The position numbers and the translations under genes are program-made. From Paracoccus aestuarii (GTDB taxonomy: Bacteria > Pseudomonadota > Alphaproteobacteria > Rhodobacterales > Rhodobacteraceae): DNA of 64,000 bases. This document shows positions 39,147 through 47,525 of this stretch, piece by piece (positions within the stretch are counted from its first letter, which is position 1; every line of letters begins with the position of its first letter). A model generated the notes under the pieces. The model did not search any database, had not been told where the DNA came from, and saw only the letters and a program-made list of their open reading frames with translations. The stretch is taken from contig NZ_CP067169.1 of NCBI RefSeq assembly GCF_028553885.1, positions 62,001 to 126,000 on the forward strand, written 5' to 3'.

Positions 39147-39773
39147 ATGGCTGACCGGAAAATCCTGCTGATTGGCACGGCCGCCGCGATCGGCGTCCTG
39201 GCGGGCGGCGCCCTGTTTCTGACCATGCGCGGCGGCGACGACCGTTTCGCGCAATGCTCCAGCAGCGCGGTGGCGGGGGGCATGGACGCCTTCGGGACGG
39301 ATTTTACCCTGACGCGCGACGACGGCCGGCGCGTGACCTCGGCCGAGGTCTTCGACAAGCCGTCGCTGCTGTATTTCGGATATACCTTCTGCCCCGATGT
39401 CTGCCCGCTGGACGCCGCCCGCAATGCCGAGGCCGAGGCCTTGGTCCAGGAGGCCGGCCATGACGTGCAGACGGTTTTCGTCACCGTCGATCCGCGCCGC
39501 GACACGCCCGAGGTTCTGGCCGATTACACCTCACTCTTTTCCGACACGATGATCGGGCTGACCGGAACGGACGAGGAAATCGCCGCCGTCAATCGCGGCT
39601 GGCGCAATTACTACAAGGCCCATGACGAAGAGGATCAGGAATACTATTTGGTCGATCATATGACCAATACCTATCTGGTCATGCCCGGCGGAAAAACCGT
39701 CGAGTTCTTTTCGCGCGAGGCCGATCCCGAACGCATGGCCGAAACCGTCGCCTGCTATGCCGAAGCCGCATAA
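39147..39773 (+). CDS. senC: SenC/PrrC, SCO-family copper chaperone for cytochrome oxidase
   Basis: 208 residues with a perfect AAGGAGG ribosome site. One N-terminal helix (about 6-26) anchors a periplasmic thioredoxin-like domain with copper-binding C82-PDV-C86 and the distal His in VDHMTNTYLV. SCO proteins deliver copper to the CuA site of oxidases, and in Rhodobacter PrrC also influences RegB/PrrB signalling. It sits in the canonical place between regB (divergent) and regA. Confidence 0.94.
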   Translation: MADRKILLIGTAAAIGVLAGGALFLTMRGGDDRFAQCSSSAVAGGMDAFGTDFTLTRDDGRRVTSAEVFDKPSLLYFGYTFCPDVCPLDAARNAEAEALVQEAGHDVQTVFVTVDPRRDTPEVLADYTSLFSDTMIGLTGTDEEIAAVNRGWRNYYKAHDEEDQEYYLVDHMTNTYLVMPGGKTVEFFSREADPERMAETVACYAEAA

Positions 39774-39850
39774 GGCAGTTTGTCGCATGGGGTTTGACCG
39801 AAAGCGCGTCAGGACCCATCTGCAAACGAAACATTCCGAAAGGGCCCCCT

Positions 39851-40402
39851 ATGGACGAGATGAACCTGCAGATCGGCCCTGACGCCTCGCTGCTGTTGGT
39901 CGATGACGACGAGATCTTTGTCACCCGCCTGGCCAGGGCCATGGAAAAGCGCGGTTTTCAGCCCGAGACCTCGCTGAGCGTGGCAGGCGCCATGCGGCTG
40001 ATCGAGCGCCGTGCGCCCGCCTATGCCGTGGTCGATCTGCGGCTGGAGGACGGCAACGGGCTGGATGTGGTCGAGGCGCTGCGCGACAAGCGCGCCGATG
40101 CGCGCATCATCGTGCTGACCGGATATGGCGCCATCGCGACGGCCGTGGCTGCGGTGAAAATGGGCGCGACCGATTACCTGGCAAAACCCGCCGATGCGAA
40201 TGACGTGACCTCGGCGCTGTTATCCAGCGGTGAATTGCTGCCGCCCCCGCCGGAAAACCCGATGTCGGCGGATCGGGTCCGGTGGGAACATATCCAGCGC
40301 GTCTATGAACAATGCGATCGCAATGTCAGTGAAACTGCAAGGCGATTGCATATGCACCGGCGCACGCTTCAGCGTATTCTCGCCAAACGGGGGCCGCGGT
40401 AA
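39851..40402 (+). CDS. regA: RegA/PrrA/ActR redox response regulator
   Basis: 183 residues. Receiver domain with DDD (18-20), phospho-Asp D62 in VVDLRLEDGNG and Lys in YLAKPADA, a proline linker (LPPPPENPMSADRVRWEH) and a Fis-type helix-turn-helix (NVSETARRLHMHRRTLQRI). The linker and recognition helix are nearly invariant in this family. ATG 39851 is preferred over the TTG at 39794. RegA controls respiration, nitrogen and carbon genes by redox state. Confidence 0.96.
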   Translation: MDEMNLQIGPDASLLLVDDDEIFVTRLARAMEKRGFQPETSLSVAGAMRLIERRAPAYAVVDLRLEDGNGLDVVEALRDKRADARIIVLTGYGAIATAVAAVKMGATDYLAKPADANDVTSALLSSGELLPPPPENPMSADRVRWEHIQRVYEQCDRNVSETARRLHMHRRTLQRILAKRGPR

Positions 40403-40421
40403 TCCTGTTCTTTGCGGCATA

Positions 40422-40449
40422 TTGATTGCCGCCTTATTCGGTGTATATT
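40422..40449 (+). promoter_or_regulatory. Sigma-70-type promoter of hvrA
   Basis: TTGATT (40422-40427) and TATATT (40444-40449) are 16 bp apart, in an AT-rich gap after regA, about 40 bp before the hvrA start. The -35 overlaps a small hairpin (GCGGCA-N7-TGCCGC, 40414-40432) that may end regA transcription. Confidence 0.55.
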
Positions 40450-40488
40450 GGTTTTAATAAACCCATATAAAACGGAATACCGGATAAA

Positions 40489-40800
40489 ATGAGCATCGAT
40501 TTCGACAGCATGTCCCTGAAGGAAATGCGCGACCTGCGGACGAAACTGGATCGCGCGATCAATTCCTATGAGGACCGCAAGCGCCGCGAGGCCCTGAACG
40601 CGATCGAGGAAGCGGCCCGCGAACATGGCTTCAACCTGGCCGAGCTGACCGGCGCCAAGCCGCGCCGCGCGGGCTCGGTGGCGCCCAAATACGCCAATCC
40701 CGAGGATCCGACCATGACCTGGACCGGCCGCGGCCGCAAACCGCGTTGGGTCGTGGAAAGCCTGGATGCCGGCAAGGATCTGGAAGACCTCAAGATCTGA
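40489..40800 (+). CDS. hvrA: HvrA, H-NS-family nucleoid-associated regulator
   Basis: 103 residues. The N-terminal half is a charged coiled-coil dimerisation helix (LKEMRDLRTKLDRAIN); the C-terminal domain ends with the H-NS DNA-binding core YANPEDP...TWTGRGRKPRW. In Rhodobacter HvrA is a light/redox-linked trans-acting regulator next to regBA. Its own sigma-70-type promoter lies upstream. The end overlaps the convergent HD gene by 11 bp. Confidence 0.93.
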   Translation: MSIDFDSMSLKEMRDLRTKLDRAINSYEDRKRREALNAIEEAAREHGFNLAELTGAKPRRAGSVAPKYANPEDPTMTWTGRGRKPRWVVESLDAGKDLEDLKI

Positions 40801-41401
40801 TCGCGTCGATCAGCCCCATCAGTTCGGCGTGGCGGTCCAGATAGGCCCGCCGCGTCTCGGACGGGGGGCGCAGCGCGATGGTCAGCCCCGCCAGCGCGTC
40901 GTCATCGGGCAGGGGAAACAGGCGCACCGCCTCGGATGGCGCGAATCCCGCGATGGTCACCGCCTCCAGCCGGGCCGAGATCCGGTCCGCCGCCTTGATG
41001 CGCCGCTTGACCGCCATGGGCAGGGTCGCGGGCAGGCCGAAGCGCCGGTGAATCGCCGATGTCAGCCTTTCGTCCATCGCCCCGTATTCCGCCCCGAGCG
41101 CGGCCTTCACCGGCGAGATCATGTCCCCGATGACATATTCCGGCGCGTCATGCAGCAGCGCCGCCAGCCGCCAGCGCGGCTCCGCATCGGGATTGTCGCG
41201 GGCGAAGATCTGTTCCACCAGCAGCGAATGTTCCGCCACCGAATAAGGCCAGTCGCCCCGCGTCTGGCCGTTCCAGCGCGCGACGAAGGCCAGACCATGG
41301 GCGATGTCGCCGATCTCGATATCGACGGGGGTCGGGTCCAGCAGGTCCAGGCGGCGGCCCGACAGCATCCGCTGCCATGCGCGGGGGCGACGGGCCGCCA
41401 T
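40790..41401 (-). CDS. HD-domain phosphohydrolase, YfbR-like
   Basis: 203 residues. The HD motif is split as VAEHSLLVEQ, then LLHDAPEYVIGDMISP, which supply the metal-binding His and His-Asp, with a distal Asp in KAADRISARLEA. This is the pattern of small HD hydrolases such as 5'-nucleotidase YfbR. The substrate is probably a deoxynucleotide monophosphate; this is inferred. It lies 7 bp before secB's stop and in the same direction, so the two may be co-transcribed. Confidence 0.83.
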   Translation of the reverse strand: MAARRPRAWQRMLSGRRLDLLDPTPVDIEIGDIAHGLAFVARWNGQTRGDWPYSVAEHSLLVEQIFARDNPDAEPRWRLAALLHDAPEYVIGDMISPVKAALGAEYGAMDERLTSAIHRRFGLPATLPMAVKRRIKAADRISARLEAVTIAGFAPSEAVRLFPLPDDDALAGLTIALRPPSETRRAYLDRHAELMGLIDAIRS

Positions 41402-41408
41402 GGCGCGA

Positions 41409-41957
41409 TCAGGACGGGGTCTGGTCGGCGGGGACCTGATTCTGCGCCTGCGCCCGGCGCGCCAGTTCCTGGCGATAGAGCGCCACGAAATCCACCGGAT
41501 CCATGTTGAAGGCCGGGAAGCCGCCGTCGCGCGTCATATCCGAGATGATCCGGCGCACGAAGGGGAACATCATCCGCGGGCATTCGATCATCAGGAAGGC
41601 ATGCAGCTGATCCTGCGGCACGCCGTCGATCTGGAAGACCCCGCCGTAATCCAGCTCGGCCAAAAACAGCGTCGCGCCGTCGGCCTTGTTGGTCGAGGTG
41701 ACGCGGTATTTCGAGATCACCTCGAACTGTGTCTCGGTGCCACGCTTGCGGGCGTCCAGGCTGACCTGAACGGTGATCTCGGGCTGGACCTCGCCCTGGG
41801 GGGCGCCCTTCTGGGCGACGGCGTTTTCAAAGGACAGGTCGCGGATGAACTGGGCCAGGACCTGCATCCGGGGCTGGACGGGCTGGGCGGCCTGACCGTT
41901 GGTCGCACCATTCTGGGTGCCGTTCGGGGTGCCGTTCTGCGGGGTGTCTTCAGCCAT
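41409..41957 (-). CDS. secB: SecB protein-export chaperone
   Basis: 182 residues. After a low-complexity Asn/Gln/Gly/Thr N-terminal tail (about 1-28) comes the SecB core, with LAQFIRDLSFENA, ELDYGGVFQI and CPRMMFPFVRRIISDMTRDGGFPAFNMDPVD seen in parts. SecB keeps preproteins unfolded and delivers them to SecA. The coding region is overlapped by the out-of-frame tail of the fxsA reading frame. Confidence 0.95.
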   Translation of the reverse strand: MAEDTPQNGTPNGTQNGATNGQAAQPVQPRMQVLAQFIRDLSFENAVAQKGAPQGEVQPEITVQVSLDARKRGTETQFEVISKYRVTSTNKADGATLFLAELDYGGVFQIDGVPQDQLHAFLMIECPRMMFPFVRRIISDMTRDGGFPAFNMDPVDFVALYRQELARRAQAQNQVPADQTPS

Positions 41958-42529
41958 GATCCTACCTCTTGGTCTTTCGTGTTCGCCCGCTTGATAGCAG
42001 GCCCGTCAATGCCGGGTCCAGCCCGACCCTTTCGTGCCGCGGGGCGGGCGGGGCGTCTCGTCGATCTCGGGGGCAGGTCGACGGGGGGCGGGGGCGCGGG
42101 CTCGTCGACGACGTAATCGCCGTCGATCACCCCGTCGCCATAGGGCGGGCGATGCGGATCGCGCCGCGGGCCCACCCGCGTCACGGTGACGCGCTTGGCC
42201 ACCTGACGCATCACCGCGTCGCGGATCCTCGGCACCAGCAGCGCCAGCCCCACCGCATCGGTGAAGAATCCCGGCGTCAGCAGCAGCATCCCGGCCACCA
42301 GGATCATGACCCCATGAGCCAGCGGGCGGGTGGGGTCGCGCATCTCGCCGAAACTGGTCTGGATCTCGCGCCAGGCGCGGTCCCCCTGGGCGCGCATCAG
42401 CGTTGTGCCGATGACCGCGGTCAGGATGACGATGGCCAGCGTCGGCCACAGCCCGATCAGACCGCCCACCTGGATGAACAGCGCGATCTCGACGATCGGC
42501 ACCACCAGAAACAAGACCAACAGCCGCAT
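41717..42529 (-). CDS. fxsA: FxsA-family membrane protein with a frameshifted tail
   Basis: From ATG 42529 (AGGAAGGGGAA upstream) the first ~125 residues are a normal FxsA protein: four hydrophobic segments, GGLIGLWPTLAIVILTAVIG and LLTPGFFTDAVGLALLVP. After residue ~155 the frame leaves the expected tail and runs 241 bp into secB. In the other frame a conventional end, EIDETPRPPRGTKGSGW, stops at 42006. One base added to the C-run at 42069-42073 restores a 174-residue protein. The core is intact, so function may persist. Confidence 0.8.
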   Translation of the reverse strand: MRLLVLFLVVPIVEIALFIQVGGLIGLWPTLAIVILTAVIGTTLMRAQGDRAWREIQTSFGEMRDPTRPLAHGVMILVAGMLLLTPGFFTDAVGLALLVPRIRDAVMRQVAKRVTVTRVGPRRDPHRPPYGDGVIDGDYVVDEPAPPPPVDLPPRSTRRPARPAARKGRAGPGIDGPAIKRANTKDQEVGSWLKTPRRTAPRTAPRMVRPTVRPPSPSSPGCRSWPSSSATCPLKTPSPRRAPPRARSSPRSPFRSAWTPASVAPRHSSR

Positions 42530-42640
42530 GGCGAATTCCCCTTCCTGCCGGCGCTGAAACTGGACTTGCGCCGAGGCGTTCCCTACATACTGCAAAGACC
42601 GTCCGATACCAACGACCCGAATTGACCAGAGGTTGCCTGC

Positions 42641-43297
42641 ATGTCCAACCCGCTTCTTCAGCTGATCGTCCTTGCGGGGATCGCGATTTTCCTCATCCTC
42701 AGGCTGAGGAACGTGCTGGGGACGCGTGACGGTTTCGAACCCGGCCCGGTCGACCAGCCCCAGCAGGCGCCCGCCCGCTTCGAGGTGATCGAGGGCCGCG
42801 CCGACGAGGTCGATCACGACATTCTGGACCATGCCGAGGAAGGCACCCCCGCCGCCGCCGCCTTGGCCGCGATGAAGCAGGTCGAGCCCGATTTCGGGGT
42901 CCGCGACTTTCTGGGCGGCGCGCGCCAGGCCTATGAGATGATCCTGATGGCCTTCGAGCATGGCGACCTGTCCGAGGTGCGGCCCTTTCTGGCCGATCCC
43001 GTGGCCGAGGCGCTGCAGGCGGTCATCGACCAGCGCGCCGCCAACAACCAGACGGTCGAGGCCCAGTATCTGGGCACCCGCGACACCTCGCTGGCGGCGG
43101 CGGAATTCGACCCTGTCTCGGGGCTGGCCGAGATCTCGGTCCGCTTCACGGGCGAGCTGATCGCCGCGACCCGCGACGCGGACGGCACCGTGATCGAGGG
43201 CGACCCCAAGGCGTCCCGCAAGCAGAAGGACCTGTGGACCTTCGCCCGCCACATGGGTCAGGACGACCCGAACTGGCAGCTCGTCGCGACCGGCTGA
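42641..43297 (+). CDS. Tim44/TimA-family putative adaptor protein
   Basis: 218 residues. An N-terminal helix (LLQLIVLAGIAIFLILRL) anchors the protein; residues ~75-215 are the Tim44-like domain (FDFLGGARQAYEMILMAF is approximated by DFLGGARQAYEMILMAF; SRKQKDLWTFARHM near the end). In alphaproteobacteria it lies opposite fxsA-secB, as here, and is thought to link membrane protein handling to the inner membrane. The stop overlaps the smr start (TGATG). Confidence 0.9.
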   Translation: MSNPLLQLIVLAGIAIFLILRLRNVLGTRDGFEPGPVDQPQQAPARFEVIEGRADEVDHDILDHAEEGTPAAAALAAMKQVEPDFGVRDFLGGARQAYEMILMAFEHGDLSEVRPFLADPVAEALQAVIDQRAANNQTVEAQYLGTRDTSLAAAEFDPVSGLAEISVRFTGELIAATRDADGTVIEGDPKASRKQKDLWTFARHMGQDDPNWQLVATG

Positions 43298-43916
43298 TGC
43301 CGCGCCGGCGGGGGCTGACGCCCGAGGATCGCGACATCTGGTCCCGCGTGGCGCGCACCGCGCAGCCGCTGGACCCCAGGCAAAAGGGCAAGGCCGCCGA
43401 TCTGGCGGCCTTTGCCGATGATGCCGGCACCACGCCCCCGTGGCCCCCAAGGCCAGCCCGGCCCCCGCGCCGCGCAACCCGCTGCCCGCCTTCCGCATCG
43501 GCCAGGCTGCGCCGCGCGGCGCCCCGGCCCTGCCGCGCCCCTCATCGCCCGCCGATGATCTGGCCCGTGCCGATCTGCGCATGGATGCCCGCACCCATCG
43601 CAAGATGAGCCAAGGAAAGCTGCGCCCCGAGGCGCGGCTGGACCTGCACGGCCTGACGCTGGCCGCCGCGCAGCCGCGCCTGCAGCATTTCGTGCTGTCC
43701 TGCCATGCATCGGGTCTGCGTCTGGTGCTGGTGATCACGGGCAAGGGGCGGGGCGATCACGGCCCGCTGCCGGTCCGTCCCGGCGCGCTGCGCCATCAGG
43801 TGCCCTATTGGCTGCACAGCGCGCCCCTGTCGGCGGTCGTCCAGCAGGTCAGCGCCGCCCATTTCCGCCACGGAGGCGAGGGCGCCTATTACGTCTATCT
43901 GCGCCGCTTCGCCTGA
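43297..43916 (+). pseudogene. smr: Smr-domain (MutS2-like) DNA endonuclease, frameshifted
   Basis: Translation from ATG 43297 gives a normal Smr N-terminus (LTPEDRDIWSRVARTAQPL) but goes out of frame at a five-C run (43435-43439). The other frame continues as APKASPAPAPRNPLPAF and contains the Smr core, RLDLHGLTLAAAQ (LDLHG motif), VITGKGRG (TGKG motif) and the end YYVYLRR. Adding one C gives an intact 206-residue protein, typical length. Either an assembly error or a recent mutation; the 3' frame could only be translated from a GTG at 43440. Confidence 0.82.
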
Positions 43917-43922
43917 CCGGGG

Positions 43923-44102
43923 TCAGAGGCGGACATTCGCCTTGGGCCCGGCGAACCACCAGATCACGAATCCCACCACCGGCAGGATCAGGATCAGCGC
44001 GATCCACAGCAGCTTGGACTGCATGGCGGCATTCGTGTTGATGATCTGGGCGATGGCCCAGACATTCAGAACGAAGACGATGATACTGAACAGCCATCCC
44101 AT
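43923..44102 (-). CDS. PLDc_N-type two-helix membrane miniprotein
   Basis: 59 residues, start ATG 44102, stop TGA at 43925-43923. Two hydrophobic helices (about 2-22 and 31-50, LLWIALILILPVVGFVIWWF) followed by the short tail FAGPKANVRL, the pattern of the phospholipase_D-nuclease N-terminal (PLDc_N) miniprotein family. It is convergent with smr, 6 bp away. It was identified by reading the reverse strand directly; the function of these proteins is unknown. Confidence 0.8.
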   Translation of the reverse strand: MGWLFSIIVFVLNVWAIAQIINTNAAMQSKLLWIALILILPVVGFVIWWFAGPKANVRL

Positions 44103-44165
44103 CGGACCGGTCCCCCTGATGTGTCAGCCCCCGAACCCCGCAACCGGGGCCGGGGTTCCGCCACG

Positions 44166-45473
44166 TCACAGCACGTAGCGCGACAGGTCCGTGGACCGCG
44201 ACAGATCGCCCAGGTGCCGTTCGACGAAATCGGCATCCACGCTGACCGATTGACCGCTGCGGTCGGGGGCGTTGAAGGACAGCTCCTCGAAGACCCGCTC
44301 GATCACGGTATAGAGCCTGCGCGCGCCGATATTCTCGACGGATGCGTTGACCTCGGCCGCGATGCGCGCCAGCGCGGCGATGCCGTCTTCGGTGAAATCG
44401 ACCGTCACGCCCTCGGTCTGCATCAGGGCGGTGTACTGCCGCGTCAGGGCATTGTCGGTCTCGGTCAGGATGCGGGTGAAATCCTCGACCGTCAGGGCGC
44501 GCAGCTCGACCCGGATCGGCAGGCGGCCCTGCAGTTCCGGCAGCAGGTCCGAGGGTTTCGCCACATGGAACGCGCCCGAGGCGATGAACAGGATGTGGTC
44601 GGTCTTGACCGCCCCGTATTTCGTGCCGACCGTCGTGCCCTCGATCAGCGGCAGCAGGTCGCGCTGGACCCCCTCGCGGCTGACATCGCCGCCGCGCGCG
44701 TCGCTGCGCGCGCAGACCTTGTCGATCTCGTCGATGAAGACGATGCCGTTCTGCTGGACATTCTCCAAGGCGGCGGCCTTGACGGCGTCATCATCCAGCA
44801 GCTTGTCGGCCTCCTCGGCGATCAGCAGCTCGTAGCTTTCCGCGACGGTGACCTTGCGGCGCACCCGGCGCCCGCCAAAGGCCTTCATCAGGCCCGACAG
44901 GTCCATCATGCCGCCCATGGACTGGCCCGGCTGGCCCGGCATTTCGATCCCGCCCAGAGGGTTGGAATTGTCCTGCACCTCGAGCTCGATCACCGTGTCG
45001 TCCAGCTCGCCGCGCTTCAGCTTGTCGCGGAACATCTGGCGGGTGCCGTCGCGGGCATCCTTGCCGGCCAAGGCCTCGACGACCCGCTCCTCGGCGGCCT
45101 TGTGGGCGCGGGCCTTGACCGCCTCGCGCATCCGCTCGCGCGTGTCGATCATCGCGGCATCCGCCAGATCGCGGATGATCTGTTCCACATCGCGACCGAC
45201 ATAGCCGACCTCGGTGAACTTGGTCGCCTCGACCTTGATGAAGGGCGCATTGGCCAGCTTGGCCAGGCGGCGGCTGATCTCGGTCTTGCCGACGCCGGTC
45301 GGGCCGATCATCAGGATGTTCTTGGGATAGACCTCGTCGCGCAGGTCGTCGCCCAGCTGCTTGCGCCGCCAGCGGTTGCGCAGGGCCACGGCCACGGCGC
45401 GCTTGGCGTCGCTCTGCCCGATGATGAAGCGGTCCAGCTCGGACACGATCTCGCGGGGGGTCAGATCACTCAT
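44166..45473 (-). CDS. hslU: HslU ATPase subunit of the HslVU protease
   Basis: 435 residues from ATG 45473 (GGAG 6 bp upstream). The AAA+ Walker A is [12 protein letters not shown] (about 57-68), Walker [10 protein letters not shown], and the C-terminal docking end is DLSRYVL, which inserts into HslV. The I-domain lies between, from about 110 to 240. HslU unfolds substrates for HslV. It follows hslV after 63 bp. Confidence 0.96.
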   Translation of the reverse strand: MSDLTPREIVSELDRFIIGQSDAKRAVAVALRNRWRRKQLGDDLRDEVYPKNILMIGPTGVGKTEISRRLAKLANAPFIKVEATKFTEVGYVGRDVEQIIRDLADAAMIDTRERMREAVKARAHKAAEERVVEALAGKDARDGTRQMFRDKLKRGELDDTVIELEVQDNSNPLGGIEMPGQPGQSMGGMMDLSGLMKAFGGRRVRRKVTVAESYELLIAEEADKLLDDDAVKAAALENVQQNGIVFIDEIDKVCARSDARGGDVSREGVQRDLLPLIEGTTVGTKYGAVKTDHILFIASGAFHVAKPSDLLPELQGRLPIRVELRALTVEDFTRILTETDNALTRQYTALMQTEGVTVDFTEDGIAALARIAAEVNASVENIGARRLYTVIERVFEELSFNAPDRSGQSVSVDADFVERHLGDLSRSTDLSRYVL

Positions 45474-45536
45474 GTCGTTCTCCACGGGGTCGGCGCATCT
45501 GCACCGCGCGCCCCTTCTTCGTTGCCCAAATACCCA

Positions 45537-46091
45537 TCAACCGACGGTTTCGACGGTCAGACGCCCGTTGGTATAGACGCAGATATCCGCCGCGATCTGC
45601 ATGGCCTGCCGGGCGATCGCCTCGGCATCCAGATCGGTCGACAGCAGGCCCCGCGCCGCGGCCAGCGCGAAATTGCCGCCGGATCCGATGGCCGCCACGT
45701 CATGCTCCGGCTCCAGCACGTCGCCCGCGCCGGTCACGACCAGCAGCTCGGTGCCGTCGGTCACGATCAGCATCGCCTCCAGGTTGCGCAGATACTTGTC
45801 CATGCGCCAATCCTTGGCCAGATCGACGCATGCGCGCTGCAACTGGCCGGGCGCGGCCTCCAGCTTCTTCTCCAGCCGCTCCAGCAGGGTGAAGGCATCG
45901 GCGGTCGATCCCGCAAAGCCCACCACCACGTCATGGCCGCCCGGCGACAGGCGGCGCACCTTGCGGGCTGTGCCCTTCATGACGGTCGGGCCCACGCTGA
46001 CCTGGCCGTCGCCCGCCACGACGACCTTGCCGCCGCGGCGCACCGCCAGGATGGTGGTGCCGTGCCAGCCGGGAAATCTGTCATCTGCCAT
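45537..46091 (-). CDS. hslV: HslV peptidase subunit of the HslVU protease
   Basis: 184 residues. The catalytic Thr of the mature chain is T12 in [14 protein letters not shown], exposed after cleavage following HG; K43-type active-site lysine region follows in GTARKVRRL. The [17 protein letters not shown] and [17 protein letters not shown] segments are family hallmarks. It forms the double hexamer proteolytic chamber for HslU. Confidence 0.96.
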   Translation of the reverse strand: MADDRFPGWHGTTILAVRRGGKVVVAGDGQVSVGPTVMKGTARKVRRLSPGGHDVVVGFAGSTADAFTLLERLEKKLEAAPGQLQRACVDLAKDWRMDKYLRNLEAMLIVTDGTELLVVTGAGDVLEPEHDVAAIGSGGNFALAAARGLLSTDLDAEAIARQAMQIAADICVYTNGRLTVETVG

Positions 46092-46124
46092 GGGGCGCTC
46101 CGTTCGTCATCCGTTGCGGGGCAG

Positions 46125-46151
46125 ATATGGATGCCCCGCCCCGCTTGCAAC
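46125..46151 (-). promoter_or_regulatory. Candidate heat-shock (sigma-32-type) promoter of hslVU
   Basis: On the minus strand, TTGCAA (46150-46145) and CCATAT (46130-46125) are 14 bp apart, 34 bp before the hslV start, near the alphaproteobacterial sigma-32 pattern (CTTG... / CCATAT). The -35 is imperfect. Heat-shock control of hslVU is well known in the group. Confidence 0.4.
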
Positions 46152-46189
46152 CCGTTGAAAACCCCGCGCGCCCGCCCTAGCGTCCGGCC

Positions 46190-47092
46190 ATGGCCCCGGA
46201 CCTGATGCTGACCGTCTATCTGCACCCGCCGATCCTGCAGACCGCGCAGGCGGGCAGGCTGGGCATCCTGAACCGCATCCGCGCCCTGCTGGAGCCGCGC
46301 GGCTGGCAGATCGAGATCCGCCGCTCCGGCCCCCAGGCCCGGGCCGAGGCGCCGGGCCGGCCGGGCCATGCGCTTTTCAACATGGAGCGTCCGACCCATG
46401 ACCGGGCGCTGACCTTCCGGTTGGCCTATCACTACCCCTATTGGCGGCTGGAGCGTCAGGCCGAACGCTGGCGCTGGTCCATCGCGCGCAGCGCCTTCGA
46501 CCCCGCCCGGATCGAGGACGAGGCCGCCCGCCGTTTCGCCGCCCGGCTGCGCGCGCGGGTCCTGCCCGGGCCCGAACCGCGCCGGGGCGATCACGTGCTG
46601 ATCCCGCTGCAGGGCCATATCCGCCGCCAGCGCAGCTTTCAGGCCGCAAGCCCGGTCCAGATGATCCGCCATGCCGCGGCGACGGGGCGGCCCTGCATCG
46701 CCACCCTGCACCCGCGCGAGGTTCTGGACGACCGCGACCGCCGCGCGCTGGACCGGCTGGTGCGCGACCATCCGAACCTGACCATCGGGGGCGACAGCGC
46801 GGCGCTTCTGCGCGACTGCGCCTTCGTGGTGACGCAGAACAGCTCGGTCGGGTTCGACGGGCTGATCCTGGGCAAGCCGGTGGTGCTGTTCGGCCAGTCG
46901 GATTACCACCACGTCACCCTGTCCGCCGCCGATCTGGGCGCCGAACGGGCGCTGGCCCTGGCCCCCGACCACGCCCCGCCGGTCGAGAAGTTCCTCGACT
47001 GGTTCCTGCGCCGCACCAGCCTGGACATGATGGCCCCCGATGCCGATGCGCGCCTGCTGGCGGCCATTAAAAAAGGCGGCTGGCCCGTCTGA
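46190..47092 (+). CDS. Capsule-polysaccharide-synthesis-like (glycosyltransferase-type) protein
   Basis: 300 residues. The C-terminal half carries a segment similar to the KpsC/KpsS-type capsule synthesis domain: LKCIATLHPREVL is approximated by CIATLHPREVLDDRDR, and TQNSSVGFDGLILGKPVVL (about 222-240) is the strongest motif, where the conserved SS..G.DGLILGKP loop binds the nucleotide-sugar phosphate. The N-terminal half is basic and unlike known families. It is an orphan, with no other capsule genes near. The start has no clear ribosome site, so another in-frame start (46205) is possible. Confidence 0.65.
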   Translation: MAPDLMLTVYLHPPILQTAQAGRLGILNRIRALLEPRGWQIEIRRSGPQARAEAPGRPGHALFNMERPTHDRALTFRLAYHYPYWRLERQAERWRWSIARSAFDPARIEDEAARRFAARLRARVLPGPEPRRGDHVLIPLQGHIRRQRSFQAASPVQMIRHAAATGRPCIATLHPREVLDDRDRRALDRLVRDHPNLTIGGDSAALLRDCAFVVTQNSSVGFDGLILGKPVVLFGQSDYHHVTLSAADLGAERALALAPDHAPPVEKFLDWFLRRTSLDMMAPDADARLLAAIKKGGWPV

Positions 47093-47107
47093 GGGGCCGC
47101 CGCCTTT
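47069..47107 (-). terminator. Intrinsic terminator of trxA overlapping the upstream gene's end
   Basis: On the minus strand the stem AAAGGCGGCGGCCCC / GGGCCAGCCGCC, loop TCAGAC, is followed by TTTTTT (47074-47069). It starts 19 bp past the trxA stop and reaches into the last codons of the convergent gene. The reverse orientation also has a T-run (CCTTT), so it probably serves both genes. Confidence 0.8.
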
Positions 47108-47125
47108 GCCGTCATCGCACAGGGA

Positions 47126-47446
47126 TCAGACGGATTCGTCGATCCAGCTTTTCAGCGCCGCCTTGGGGGCCGCGCCCATGCGGTTCGACACGACCTCGCC
47201 GCCCTTGAACATGAACAGCGCGGGGATGCCGCGCACGCCCAGGGCCGCGGCCTGTTCGGGGTTCTCGTCGACATTGACCTTCACGATCTTGACGCGGCCG
47301 GCATATTCGTCCGACAGCTCCTCCAGCGCGGGGCCGATCTGCTTGCAGGGGCCGCACCATTCGGCCCAGAAATCGACGATGACGGGGGTGTCGGACTGAC
47401 GCACTTCGGCGTCGAATTCGGCGTCGTTCACGTGCACGGTGGCCAT
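47126..47446 (-). CDS. trxA: Thioredoxin TrxA
   Basis: 106 residues, AAGGAGCC upstream of ATG 47446. The active site is [10 protein letters not shown] (C30/C33 approximately), with the cis-Pro in GIPALFMF. It reduces protein disulfides in the cytoplasm. A longer open frame to 47500 adds unrelated residues. It lies immediately downstream of the addA gene on the same strand, with a 79-bp gap, which is the usual arrangement in Rhodobacteraceae. Confidence 0.96.
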   Translation of the reverse strand: MATVHVNDAEFDAEVRQSDTPVIVDFWAEWCGPCKQIGPALEELSDEYAGRVKIVKVNVDENPEQAAALGVRGIPALFMFKGGEVVSNRMGAAPKAALKSWIDESV

Positions 47447-47525
47447 GCTGAAGGCTCCTTCGGGATGGGCCGGCAGGGACCGGCAATCATTGATGTCCAA
47501 CAGCTATGGACCCGCAGCCCCCGGG

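Noticed and set aside
42530..43744. Upstream extension of the fxsA frame
   Set aside because: It runs antisense through the Tim44-like and smr genes; the hydrophobic FxsA N-terminus and ribosome site fix the start at 42529.
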